A DNA stretch of 17,820 nt from an uncultured Pseudomonadota bacterium (GTDB lineage Bacteria > Desulfobacterota_B > Binatia > UBA9968). The stretch covers positions 1 through 17,820 of the forward strand of contig CAMLCX010000035.1 of assembly GCA_946478635.1 (NCBI GenBank). Direction: 5' to 3'. The notes beneath the pieces were generated by a model. It saw only the letters and a program-made list of their open reading frames with translations, was not told where the DNA came from and did not search any database. Each line of letters starts with the position of its first letter. Position 1 is the stretch's first letter. Below, in pieces: positions 1 through 7,498 of the stretch. Position numbers and translations under genes: made by a program.

Positions 1-42
1 GTTGCCGCCGTCTTTACCGCAATCGACCGGCGTGCTAGCTAA
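1..42 (+). CDS. possible 3' tail of an upstream gene
   Basis: Frame 1 is open from the window edge and ends in TAA at 40-42, giving the thirteen residues VAAVFTAIDRRAS. A selA, selB or other gene directly upstream of selC would be a natural arrangement, but thirteen residues are too few to recognise a family. The other two forward frames also stop within the first 50 bases, so the frame choice is not secure. Confidence 0.2.
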   Translation, partial: VAAVFTAIDRRAS

Positions 43-58
43 TTGATTCTTGTCTCAA

Positions 59-153
59 GGAGAAGGAAGGTGCCCGGTGGTGCCGCTGGTCTTCAAAACC
101 AGTCTGGGGGTCGTAAGGTCCCCGGAGGGTTCGACTCCCTCCCTTCTCCGCCA
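59..153 (+). tRNA. selC: tRNA-Sec (anticodon TCA)
   Basis: Selenocysteine tRNA, which carries Ser and then Sec to in-frame UGA codons with the help of SelA, SelD and SelB. The fold can be read directly. The acceptor stem has 8 bp (GGAGAAGG 59-66 with CCTTCTCC 142-149), followed by an encoded G-CCA end (150-153). The D stem has 6 bp with a 4-nt loop (GGTGCC 69-74 and 79-84, two G-U pairs). The anticodon stem is CTGGT/ACCAG (86-90, 98-102) around loop CTTCAAA with anticodon TCA at 93-95. A long variable arm pairs 105-109 with 120-124, and the T stem has 5 bp (125-129 with 137-141) around TTCGACT. The 8+5 acceptor/T architecture, the 6-bp D stem and the UCA anticodon are hallmarks of bacterial tRNA-Sec, separating it from a suppressor or tRNA-Ser. 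No selenoprotein with an in-frame TGA was recognised in the window. Confidence 0.96.
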
Positions 154-394
154 GAAAGCATCTTTGGCTCAACCCGTTCCCATGTTCACGCTCCCGCTAC
201 GCAAGACTGCTCCATGCCGAATGGATCCATCGACCGACAACTTTGAACGTGCGGGCTCGTGAGTGGAACCGTCCGTGAAACCAGGACCAGGTCAAAGTGA
301 TTTTCTCGAGCCGTCGCGGATAAAGAGAAGTATGATTCCTGCGATCTGCTGAGAAATTCGCCCGCTTTCAGAGAAGACTGTAACTCAATTGCGC
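154..394. other. non-coding spacer downstream of selC
   Basis: About 240 bases between the tRNA-Sec 3' end and the stop codon of the convergent lactamase-fold gene. Short open frames exist on both strands, but none has a ribosome binding site or protein-like composition. No clear hairpin with a T-run was found for either converging unit. tRNA-Sec genes are known integration sites, yet I see no integrase and no repeated copy of the tRNA 3' end here. Confidence 0.5.
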
Positions 395-1192
395 TTACCG
401 TTGCGTCCACGGCAGCACGATCGTTTCAATGGGCTGGGGCAGTTCCGGTTTGGAAATTTTAAGCACCGGGCTTTTCATCATTTTTACCCGCGTCAGGCCT
501 TCGGTATATTGTTGCACCGCCTGTTCCCACCAGAAATGTTTTGGAATGGCGATTTTCGGATTCACGAGCTTGGTCACTTCGCGCGCCTCGCTCGGCGTCA
601 CGGTGTAGTACCCGCCGGCTATGGGCACGAGAAGAATATCGATCTTGCCCATCATCTTGAGTTGATCGGGGCCGAGCACATGGCCGAGATCGCCCAGGTG
701 CGCGATGCAGATGTCGTCGATGCGGAACACAAAGATGGCGTTTTTGCCGCGCTGCATGCCGCGGCTTTTGTCGTGATAGGCCGGGACGACGTAAACCGAG
801 ACATCGCGTATCGTCGTTGAAATTTTGTTCCAATCGTCGCCCGCGGGCGTGAGGCCGTGCAGGATCACCGGCGTCCCGAGCGCCATGTGGACGGCGCTGT
901 GCGGACCGTGGCGATGGCTGGAAGTCACGATATGCGTCGGCAAGGTCGGCCGAGGCAAATCGAAGGCGCCGTGCGGATCGGTAAGAACCCGCGTGCCCTT
1001 CGAGGAGGTGATTTCAAAAGTCGAGTGGCCCAACCATTCGATGGTCAGAGCGGGTGCGGCGGCCGCCGCCACTCGATAGATCTTATTTTGAACAACGTCG
1101 ATCTCGTGGCAAAAAGCCCAAACACTGCGCGGTTGGACCACGATTGCAAGCAAAAATAACGCTGTCAGCCGTAGCGTTCTGCTTCGATTCAT
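395..1192 (-). CDS. secreted metallo-beta-lactamase-fold hydrolase (UlaG/Lactamase_B_3-like)
   Basis: The protein has 265 residues. Residues 1-26 form a Sec signal peptide (basic start, hydrophobic core, VWA before FC), so it should act outside the cytoplasm. The body reads as the UlaG-like branch of the metallo-beta-lactamase superfamily: WLGHSTFEI at 53-61, TDP at 71-73, the metal loop HRHGPH at 93-98, a later His at 140 (AYHD), HLGDLG at 165-170 with Asp168, and PKHF with His219. The metal loop normally reads HxHxDH, but here the Asp is Pro97 (codon at 902-904 confirmed), so one metal ligand is missing and activity could be altered. The substrate is unknown; relatives hydrolyse phosphodiesters, lactones or N-acyl lipids. 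It starts 81 nt after the stop of the VWA operon, without a clear Shine-Dalgarno, so it may be a loose last member of that operon or separately transcribed. Confidence 0.8.
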   Translation of the reverse strand: MNRSRTLRLTALFLLAIVVQPRSVWAFCHEIDVVQNKIYRVAAAAAPALTIEWLGHSTFEITSSKGTRVLTDPHGAFDLPRPTLPTHIVTSSHRHGPHSAVHMALGTPVILHGLTPAGDDWNKISTTIRDVSVYVVPAYHDKSRGMQRGKNAIFVFRIDDICIAHLGDLGHVLGPDQLKMMGKIDILLVPIAGGYYTVTPSEAREVTKLVNPKIAIPKHFWWEQAVQQYTEGLTRVKMMKSPVLKISKPELPQPIETIVLPWTQR

Positions 1193-1233
1193 CTGCGTAA
1201 TCGTGTTCGGGAGTTTGCCGTCCCGGGTCTCGC

Positions 1234-1253
1234 GTCTCGTGTTAACGCGAAAC
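1234..1253. repeat. imperfect intergenic palindrome centred on GTTAAC
   Basis: GTCTCGTGTT at 1234-1243 faces AACGCGAAAC at 1244-1253, pairing over ten positions with one mismatch and one G-T. Echoes of the same GAAAC/GTCTC words follow at 1250-1267 and precede at 1227-1232. It lies in the 81-nt gap between the operon end and the lactamase-fold gene. With no loop and only a short A/T run it is a weak terminator candidate. It could instead be a decayed intergenic repeat or a protein-binding site. Confidence 0.35.
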
Positions 1254-1273
1254 GAAAAACTCGAAACCTGAAG

Positions 1274-3535
1274 CTATATCAATCCCCACTTCCGTCTCAT
1301 CCACCATTCGACGCTGAGCAGCACCAGCATGATGGCGAACGGCCAGAGATTGTTCCACAGCCGGGTCTGGCGTTGTTCGACAATCTCCGCAGGCGCGATG
1401 CTTTGGAGCCGGGCGGCGATTCTTTCCAGCGCTTTATCATTCCAATCGGCGATCGGAATATACTCGCCTTTGCTTGTCTCGGCGATCTGCTTGAGCAAAT
1501 CGAGGCGCGGCAGCCCGTCGTCGGCTTCGCCGTAAGAAAACGCAGCGGTGAAACTCGTTTTGTCCTTGCCGAGAACTTTACCTGCGAGACTCGCTTCGGC
1601 TTCGACGCGATGCGTGCCTTCCCTCGTCGGTGTGAATTCGCCGCCGTATTCGCCTTCCTCGCCATCCGCAGCGGCGGAAACCACAATCGGCTCGCCCTCG
1701 GGAGTGAAGACGCGAAGCTGCACCGAAGCTTCGCGGGTCGGCGTAAAATCATCTTTGAGCACGCGCAATTTGATGGCGATCTTTTCGCCCGGTTGAGACG
1801 ACGCAATGGGCCGCAACCGCACTTGCTCGAACGATGGTTCCTGGGCGAGCCAGCGCACCGCCTGGCGCATGAGCTTCAAATGATTTTGCGGCGTTTCCTT
1901 ATTGCCGACGGCGATGAAATTCCAGCGCCAGGCATCGTCGGTCATCAGCGCCAGGGTACGGCCTTTGCCGTAGCGGCCGATGGCGAGCAGCGGCGCGCCC
2001 GCCGCGGAATCCGCGCCTCCGGCGGTGAGCAAAGATTCGCCTCGCACGCCGCGCACCTGATTCATTCCGGTTAACGCGGGCATCTTGCGCCAGGCCTCTT
2101 CGTTGGCTTTCGGATCGGGCAATAAGCGAGTGATCGGATGCGCTTTGCCGGCGGCAGTCAAAGCCGCCTGCACGGCGCCGCGCGTTTCGAACACGCCTTT
2201 CCCGTCGAGCTCGACCGGTAGAACTTCGCGCAACGCGCTGTCGCCGTAACCGCCGCTATCGAACGCCCGCGCGCCGCCGATCATGGCGAGGCCGCCGCCG
2301 TCGCGCACAAAGTCTCTTACCCGTTCCAGGTAAACAGGATTGAAATAGAACCGATAAGAGAAGTCATCGAGGAAAATAACGTCGAAATTCTTAAGCTCCT
2401 CGAGGAAAATATCGTCGATCGGAAATGGGATCAGGCTCAACTGGCTTTCCGGCACGTCGACGGTGTCCGTCGGCGTTCTCAGAAAGACGAATGACACCAG
2501 CTCGATCAGCGGGTCCTGTTTCATCGCCATGCGCAGGAACCGATAATTCCACGCCGGCGAGCCGGACAAGGTCAATATGCGAATCTTGTCCCTTTGCACT
2601 TCGACCTTAAATTCCTTGTGATTGTTCGGCACGATTTGCTCGCCGGCCTGCGCCGGAATGCTAACCGAAAAAGCGTGCGTACCGAGATCCTTCGGTGTAA
2701 ATGCGAGCGTTACTTTCTGTTCGAACGAGTCGCTGTCGATGGTGATCGGTCGGGTTGTGATGAGGTTCTTGCCGCGGTTAAAAAAAAGCGGCACGGTTCT
2801 GCCCTTCATGCCGGAGGCCTGGACCGTGAGGTCGAGTTTGAACTCGCGCCCGCGGAAGGCAAATTCCGGAGCGCCGAGCTTGGAAATTCGCACATCGGCG
2901 AAACCCTCCGTTTGACCGACGCCGACGGCGAAGACAGGCACCGGCAGCGGCGCCATGCCTTCGAGGGATTTTCGGTCGCCGTTGGCGATGCCGTCGCTAA
3001 AGACGAGAATCGCGGATTGCGCCGCGCCGTCGCGCGCGGCGGCTTGCAGCAACTCGATGAGTCTCGTGCCCGGATCCTGCGCGCGCATCCCGGCTAAGCT
3101 GCCGGGCGCGATCGGCTCCATGCTGGTACCGAAGCGCACCAAACGAAGATCGTAGTCGCGGTTGAGTTTTTGGATCAACGGCTCTTTGCCGCCAGTGAGT
3201 TTGTCGCGCACGGCGTCGAGCCGGCTGACCGGCGCTTTATCTCCGGGCGCAGCCTTGGGATCGGCGGCAAAGCCCATACTTTGGGAGCTATCGACAAGCA
3301 CAGTCAAAGGGCGCCGCAATTGGGTCGTTTTCCGGTCGATCAGCGCCGGGCCGAAGAGGAAAAAAATCAAACCCGCATAGACGACGGTGCGGAGCAACGT
3401 AAGAAATATTGTCTGGCCGAGCGGCAGCCGTCGGCGCAATCCGCGAAACTGCAAAACCAGCAGCGTGGCGATTGCGCCGGTCGCGAGCGCGATCAACCAC
3501 AGCGGTAGTGTGCCGATGAGATAGAGATCTCGCAT
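1274..3535 (-). CDS. VWA and glutamine-amidotransferase-like membrane protein
   Basis: The protein has 753 residues. Two N-terminal transmembrane segments (about 8-30 and 42-63) precede a von Willebrand A domain with an intact metal-ion-dependent adhesion site: DSSQS at 82-86 (DxSxS) and FSDGI at 179-183. Beta-rich, Ig-like sequence follows (about 215-315). Then comes a class-I glutamine-amidotransferase-like domain (about 318-560) with the SPAWNYRFLR segment, the VIFLDDF strand and the RDGGGLAMIGG turn; the Cys nucleophile usual in true amidotransferases is not evident, so it is probably structural. A further beta domain and one C-terminal transmembrane helix (about 730-750, ending in WWMRRKWGLI) complete it. 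The ATG lies 3 nt after the stop of the DUF4159 gene, which suggests translational coupling. It is the last clear gene of the MoxR operon and probably a membrane-anchored extracytoplasmic partner. The biochemical role is unknown. Confidence 0.88.
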   Translation of the reverse strand: MRDLYLIGTLPLWLIALATGAIATLLVLQFRGLRRRLPLGQTIFLTLLRTVVYAGLIFFLFGPALIDRKTTQLRRPLTVLVDSSQSMGFAADPKAAPGDKAPVSRLDAVRDKLTGGKEPLIQKLNRDYDLRLVRFGTSMEPIAPGSLAGMRAQDPGTRLIELLQAAARDGAAQSAILVFSDGIANGDRKSLEGMAPLPVPVFAVGVGQTEGFADVRISKLGAPEFAFRGREFKLDLTVQASGMKGRTVPLFFNRGKNLITTRPITIDSDSFEQKVTLAFTPKDLGTHAFSVSIPAQAGEQIVPNNHKEFKVEVQRDKIRILTLSGSPAWNYRFLRMAMKQDPLIELVSFVFLRTPTDTVDVPESQLSLIPFPIDDIFLEELKNFDVIFLDDFSYRFYFNPVYLERVRDFVRDGGGLAMIGGARAFDSGGYGDSALREVLPVELDGKGVFETRGAVQAALTAAGKAHPITRLLPDPKANEEAWRKMPALTGMNQVRGVRGESLLTAGGADSAAGAPLLAIGRYGKGRTLALMTDDAWRWNFIAVGNKETPQNHLKLMRQAVRWLAQEPSFEQVRLRPIASSQPGEKIAIKLRVLKDDFTPTREASVQLRVFTPEGEPIVVSAAADGEEGEYGGEFTPTREGTHRVEAEASLAGKVLGKDKTSFTAAFSYGEADDGLPRLDLLKQIAETSKGEYIPIADWNDKALERIAARLQSIAPAEIVEQRQTRLWNNLWPFAIMLVLLSVEWWMRRKWGLI

Positions 3536-3538
3536 GAT

Positions 3539-4309
3539 TTACCGGGTGAGCCGCCGGCGGATGAACGGCACGTGGATCAAGTCCTCTTTATAGTTCTCGG
3601 TCATGGCGTAGAGGATCAGATTGATGCCGAGATGAAAGGCATCGCGCCGCTGCGCTTCGCCGCCGGGCGTGCAAATGTTTGTCCATTTGCCCGTTTGGTC
3701 GCGCTCCCAGGCGCCGCCGAGGTCGTTTTGGCAGTAAATGACCGGCATGGAATTGCCGATCATGATGCCGTCAAGCGTTGGGCTGACGATTCTCACGCCG
3801 CCGACGCGGCGCAGCAGATAATAACTGCGCAGCGACGCATGGCCGGGTGGAATGCGCTTGAATTCATTTCCAGGAAAGACGCGCTGCATTTCGCGGCGCA
3901 CGGCTTTGTCAAAACCGTAGCCCTGCTGGCCGAGGGCGTCATCGATCAGCAGGAAGCCGCCGTAGGTGAGAAACCGGCGCAGGTTGTCGATCTCGTCCGG
4001 AGCGAACGGCTCGAACTCGTATTTGCCGGTGAGATAGAGAAACGGATAGTTGAACAGATCCCGATCGCCCAGGCTCGCTTCATAGCGGGTCGCAGCAGCT
4101 TCCACGCTCGTGCGCGCCATCAGCTCTTCCATCAGCGGCGTGACCGACAACGGGTGCGGATTCCAATCGCCGCCGCGATACTTGATCTGGGCGAAAACAA
4201 ACTGCAGCCGGCGCTTATCGTCCGCCGCGGCCGCTTGCACGACGCTTGGCAGCACCCCGGCGCCGAGCAAGCTCTGAGATACGATTTGTATGAATTTACG
4301 GCGATTCAT
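3539..4309 (-). CDS. DUF4159 domain protein with twin-arginine signal
   Basis: I place the start at the ATG at 4307-4309, giving 256 residues and a clean Tat signal: NRRKFIQ at 2-8, a hydrophobic stretch, then VVQA before the mature part. An upstream in-frame TTG at 4337-4339 would add ten residues ahead of the signal and is unlikely. The body matches DUF4159, a compact flavodoxin/amidotransferase-like fold common beside MoxR/VWA genes. Typical stretches are the QFVFAQIKYRGGDWNPHP opening, FLYLTGKYEFEPF, the RFLTYGGFLLIDDA strand-turn and the DAFHLGINLILYAMT end. Tat export implies folding, perhaps with a cofactor, before transport, although many DUF4159 proteins use other signals. The gene sits between the two large VWA proteins. 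Its function is unknown; its fold and place suggest a soluble companion of the amidotransferase-like domains in its neighbours. Confidence 0.87.
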   Translation of the reverse strand: MNRRKFIQIVSQSLLGAGVLPSVVQAAAADDKRRLQFVFAQIKYRGGDWNPHPLSVTPLMEELMARTSVEAAATRYEASLGDRDLFNYPFLYLTGKYEFEPFAPDEIDNLRRFLTYGGFLLIDDALGQQGYGFDKAVRREMQRVFPGNEFKRIPPGHASLRSYYLLRRVGGVRIVSPTLDGIMIGNSMPVIYCQNDLGGAWERDQTGKWTNICTPGGEAQRRDAFHLGINLILYAMTENYKEDLIHVPFIRRRLTR

Positions 4310-4398
4310 GGGGATTCCAAAATTAAAAGGAGAAGTCAAAAAATAAGCTTGCGAAGAGCTATGATTTTTTTATTTTGCCCTTTCAATTTTTGCTTTCT
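4310..4398 (-). promoter_or_regulatory. AT-rich spacer with possible internal promoter and hairpin
   Basis: This 89-nt gap is much richer in A+T than the rest of the operon. Read on the minus strand it holds TTGAAA (4381-4386), a 17-nt spacer, and a poor -10 CATAGC (4358-4363), so an internal promoter for the last two genes is possible. A weak stem pairs about 4343-4349 with 4357-4362 and is flanked by A/T runs on both sides, so a partial terminator is the alternative. Neither reading is strong. Confidence 0.3.
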
Positions 4399-6495
4399 TC
4401 AAAATCGCTGTCCCAGCCAACCCTCCACCAGCAAGGTTACAATGAGCAATGCCAGCAGCGGAAGAGCCAAGTCGGTGCGCTTGCCGCCCTCCTTGAGAGC
4501 TTCGATAGGAATGACTTCGGCGCGGATCGGCGCCAGCTTGGCTTGCAATTCACGCTCGCTGATTTCTTCCAAACGAGACTCTAAGAAAGGCCGAGTGACG
4601 GCATACATTTGAGGCGCACCGGCATCTTTGGCGGCGCCTGCGGGAAGCGACAAGCGATAGATGCCGGCGCGATCATTTTCACTGATGCTCGCCACGGCGC
4701 GATCTTTTTCGCCGGCGATGGGCACTTCGGTGTCTTGTTTGTTCGGTTTCACCACGCGCAGACTCTTGCCGACCAACGCCGGCGGGAGGGAAATCTCTTT
4801 GGTGGTATTGACGGCGATGCCGGCGTCCAGATTGCCGCGCTTGCCGCCGGCGAGGTACTGGGTCAGCGACTGGAGCAACGGCAAGTAGGCGGTCTTTAGC
4901 GGCAGGTCGGTCCAGTCACGATCCGCGCTCGTGGTCGCCAGGATCACCCGCCCGGCGCCGACTTTCTGTTCCAACAGCATTGGATCGCCGTTGGCGAGGG
5001 AAATCAAAACTGATTTTCCCCGTGCGCTTGCGCGTGTGTACCCCCAGACACGGCTCGACTTGAGCGATTCGAGCAAAATCGGATCGGTAAAATTCTGCAG
5101 CGCCGGGTGATCCAAATCGATCTTGTCGATTTTTTCTCCGGTCGCTTCGGGCCCGGTTTTTTTCCCGTGCAGCTCTGCCGGAGAGATCTGCGCAAGCTTC
5201 TGATTGTAGCTCTCGGGTTGAATCTTATCGCCGCCGAAGATGAGCAAACCGCCGCCCTGGCGCACAAAATTCTGCAGATTGGCGGCAAATCCATCCGGCA
5301 GCGTCGCCACGTTGCAAAGAACGACGACCTGATAGGAGTCCAACGCAGCCGCGCTCAGGCCGTCAGGAAGGATCACCGTCGGCAGAAACATCGAAGAATC
5401 GCGGTCGCCCGCGGGATTGAGGGCGCGGCTGAGAAAAAAACTTTCGCTTTGGACCAAAGAAGTCTGTGGATCGCCGTCGACCACAAGCACCCTGAGCTTG
5501 TCCTGGGCATCGAGAGTGAAGTCGGCGACGCCGTTGCCGGCAAGGCCTTCTTTTTTTAGGCTGACCTGCCCCGTGTGCGGGCCTGCTTGGCTAACGCGGG
5601 TTTGGAAACGCACGGAGGTTTCGCCTTTGGGCGGCACGGTGGCGAGCTTTTGTTCTCTGTTCTGACCGTCGAGGCTGAGCTGCACGAGCACGTCTTTGAT
5701 TTCTTTATCGCCGAAATTGCTCAGCGTGGCATCGATGTGCAGCGGCATGTTCACACCGACGCCCTGGCTTCCCAACCGGATGTCTTTGATACTGCCGTTG
5801 AGCGGCTGTTCCTTTCTTCCGACACGGATCAATTTCACCGGAATCGACGCATCGACTCGTTTGAGTGCGGCGACGGAAAATTGATCCCAGCCGGTTAAGC
5901 CCATATCCGTGATCAAGCGGATTTCCTTCTGGCCGGCGGGCTGCTGCAAAAGTTCGTAGGCCTTTTCGAGCGCCGCCGTAAGGTTGGCCGTGCCATCGGC
6001 AATCTCAATGGCGTCAAGCTCCCTTGAAAGCACATCTCTTTGGCTCTTGAGGCGGTACGTTTCTTTGCCCGAAATGTTGGTCGGCAATACCGCGGCGCGA
6101 TCTTCGTCATGGAGCGCCGCGATGAGCAGCCGCCCCGCATCCTTGGCTTGTTTGAAGCCGTTACCGTCGCCGCTCCAGGTCATGCTGAGTGAATTATCCA
6201 AAAGCACGACCAGCGTCACCGGGCCGCCGCCGGCGAAGAGCCCGGCGCCGGTTTGAAAGATCGGATTGGCGAGCAGCAGCACGAGAAAAACCACCGCCAG
6301 CGTTCTGAGCGCGAGAAGCAGCCAATGACGCAGGCGGTAACTGCGTGAGATGCGCTTTTGCGATAGCAGGATAAAGCGCACCGCGGGAAAGCGGATGCGC
6401 TGCAGCCTGCGACGGTTCAGTAGATGAATGAGTATGGGCAGCGAGGCGGCAAGCAGGCCGACCAAAAATGCCGGATAGAGAAAGAAAACCGACAT
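4399..6495 (-). CDS. BatA/VWA membrane protein with amidotransferase-like domain
   Basis: The protein has 698 residues. The N-terminus is the BatA (aerotolerance regulator N-terminal) domain: a first membrane helix (about 5-25), the HLLNRRR and RIRFPAVRF motifs (24-41), and a second helix (about 58-78). A VWA domain follows with the metal site DNSLS at 100-104 and an ITDMG strand in place of the canonical second loop. Beta-sandwich sequence (about 235-335) leads to an amidotransferase-like domain (about 338-560) with LRVLVVDGDP and a RQGGGLLIFGG turn, then a C-terminal membrane helix (about 675-692). Layout and length resemble the 753-residue protein encoded downstream, and the two are probably paralogous partners. 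The ATG lies 7 nt after the DUF58 stop. In this family, membrane-anchored VWA proteins are thought to act with MoxR ATPases on envelope or periplasmic targets; the target here is not known. Confidence 0.9.
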   Translation of the reverse strand: MSVFFLYPAFLVGLLAASLPILIHLLNRRRLQRIRFPAVRFILLSQKRISRSYRLRHWLLLALRTLAVVFLVLLLANPIFQTGAGLFAGGGPVTLVVLLDNSLSMTWSGDGNGFKQAKDAGRLLIAALHDEDRAAVLPTNISGKETYRLKSQRDVLSRELDAIEIADGTANLTAALEKAYELLQQPAGQKEIRLITDMGLTGWDQFSVAALKRVDASIPVKLIRVGRKEQPLNGSIKDIRLGSQGVGVNMPLHIDATLSNFGDKEIKDVLVQLSLDGQNREQKLATVPPKGETSVRFQTRVSQAGPHTGQVSLKKEGLAGNGVADFTLDAQDKLRVLVVDGDPQTSLVQSESFFLSRALNPAGDRDSSMFLPTVILPDGLSAAALDSYQVVVLCNVATLPDGFAANLQNFVRQGGGLLIFGGDKIQPESYNQKLAQISPAELHGKKTGPEATGEKIDKIDLDHPALQNFTDPILLESLKSSRVWGYTRASARGKSVLISLANGDPMLLEQKVGAGRVILATTSADRDWTDLPLKTAYLPLLQSLTQYLAGGKRGNLDAGIAVNTTKEISLPPALVGKSLRVVKPNKQDTEVPIAGEKDRAVASISENDRAGIYRLSLPAGAAKDAGAPQMYAVTRPFLESRLEEISERELQAKLAPIRAEVIPIEALKEGGKRTDLALPLLALLIVTLLVEGWLGQRF

Positions 6496-6502
6496 GCCTT
6501 GT

Positions 6503-7393
6503 TCAACCCCTCCAGCTCAGATAGCTCGCCAGGGCTTGATCGAGCGGCGTCGCCGTCGAGATCAGCTGATAGTCGATGGCGTTGTCGTGACACTGCTTGC
6601 GCATGTCGGCGATGTACTCGGTCACGACCTGCTGATAGGTGGTGCGGATCACGCGCGGATCGGTGATCACCTGCAGGTTGGCGGCTTCCAGGTCTTCGAA
6701 CAAAATATTGCCGTCGAACGGCAAATCGAGCTCGGCCGGATCCAGCAAATGAAACACGATCACGTCGTTGCCTTTGAAGCGAAACTGGCGCAAGCCTTTC
6801 AAAATTTCCGCCGGCTCGTCGAGCAGGTCGGACACCAGCACGATCAGGCCGCGCCGTTTGATCTGCCCGGCGATGTCGTCGAGGATTTTGCCGACGTTGG
6901 TTTCACCGCCCGGCCCGCGATTTTCCAGCGCGTGCAGGATCTGTGTCAGGTAATCGCGTTTGGCGCGCGGCGGAATAAAGGCTTCGATACGGTTCGAGAA
7001 CGTCACCACGCCTGCAGCGTCTTGTTGCTTCAAGATCAGATACGCGAGCGAGGCCGTCAGCGTGCAGGCATAATCAAATTTCGTGATGCCGTCGGAGGCA
7101 TAATTCATCGATGCGCTGGCGTCGAGCAGCAGATAAGCGCGCAGGTTGGTTTCGTCTTCGTACTCTTTGATGAAATACCGGTCGAATTTCCCGAGCGCCT
7201 TCCAATCGATACGGCGGATCTCGTCGCCAGGCGAATACTCGCGGTGCTCTTCGAATTCAACGCTGAAGCCCTTGGCGCGGCTCTTGTGCACGCCGGACAT
7301 CAGTCCTTCGACCACCCAACGGGCGCGCAGGGAAAGATTGGCAATGCCGGCCAGGACCTTGGGGTCGAAGTAATTTTTGTCGCGGTCGGCCAT
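6503..7393 (-). CDS. DUF58 domain protein
   Basis: The protein has 296 residues with no signal peptide, hence probably cytoplasmic or membrane-peripheral. It is a clear DUF58 member. The N-terminal LRARWVVEGLMSGVHKS helix (22-38) leads into the DUF58 core REYSPGDEIRRIDWKALG (51-68) and DRYFIKEYEDETN (71-83). The VWA-like fold begins with DASAS at 91-95, which still fits DxSxS. Later strands such as LIVLVSDLLDEP are typical. DUF58 genes almost always follow moxR and precede a BatA/VWA gene, as here, except that a 168-residue gene is inserted between moxR and this one. The start ATG has no strong Shine-Dalgarno and is preceded by a 105-nt gap, so it may have its own weak signals. DUF58 proteins are taken to be adaptors between MoxR and membrane VWA proteins, but the mechanism is unproven. 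Confidence 0.92.
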   Translation of the reverse strand: MADRDKNYFDPKVLAGIANLSLRARWVVEGLMSGVHKSRAKGFSVEFEEHREYSPGDEIRRIDWKALGKFDRYFIKEYEDETNLRAYLLLDASASMNYASDGITKFDYACTLTASLAYLILKQQDAAGVVTFSNRIEAFIPPRAKRDYLTQILHALENRGPGGETNVGKILDDIAGQIKRRGLIVLVSDLLDEPAEILKGLRQFRFKGNDVIVFHLLDPAELDLPFDGNILFEDLEAANLQVITDPRVIRTTYQQVVTEYIADMRKQCHDNAIDYQLISTATPLDQALASYLSWRG

Positions 7394-7498
7394 GTGTCAA
7401 TCGATATCGCCGAAGATAGAGAATAGAAGATCGTGGATCGCGGTTAGCCGTCTTACATTCTCGAATTTCATTGCTAACATTCGCTGATTCCTCAACCT

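Noticed and set aside
154..394. Possible genomic island or att site next to the tRNA-Sec gene
   Set aside because: tRNA-Sec is a known integration target, but no integrase, direct repeat of the tRNA end, or change in gene character is visible.
389..820. Plus-strand open frame opposite the lactamase-fold gene
   Set aside because: Its translation has no domain or ribosome site, while the minus strand carries clear metallo-beta-lactamase motifs and a signal peptide.
4309..4339. TTG start ten codons upstream of the DUF4159 ATG
   Set aside because: It would put MTSPFNFGIP ahead of the twin-arginine signal, which belongs at the N-terminus; the ATG at 4309 is preferred.
3572..4612. Long plus-strand open frame of 346 codons
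   Set aside because: It runs opposite DUF4159 and the end of the BatA/VWA gene, crosses the spacer between them, and has no recognisable sequence; it is a high-GC antisense shadow.
6494..7426. Plus-strand open frame of 310 codons
   Set aside because: It mirrors the DUF58 gene, whose family motifs are unmistakable on the minus strand.
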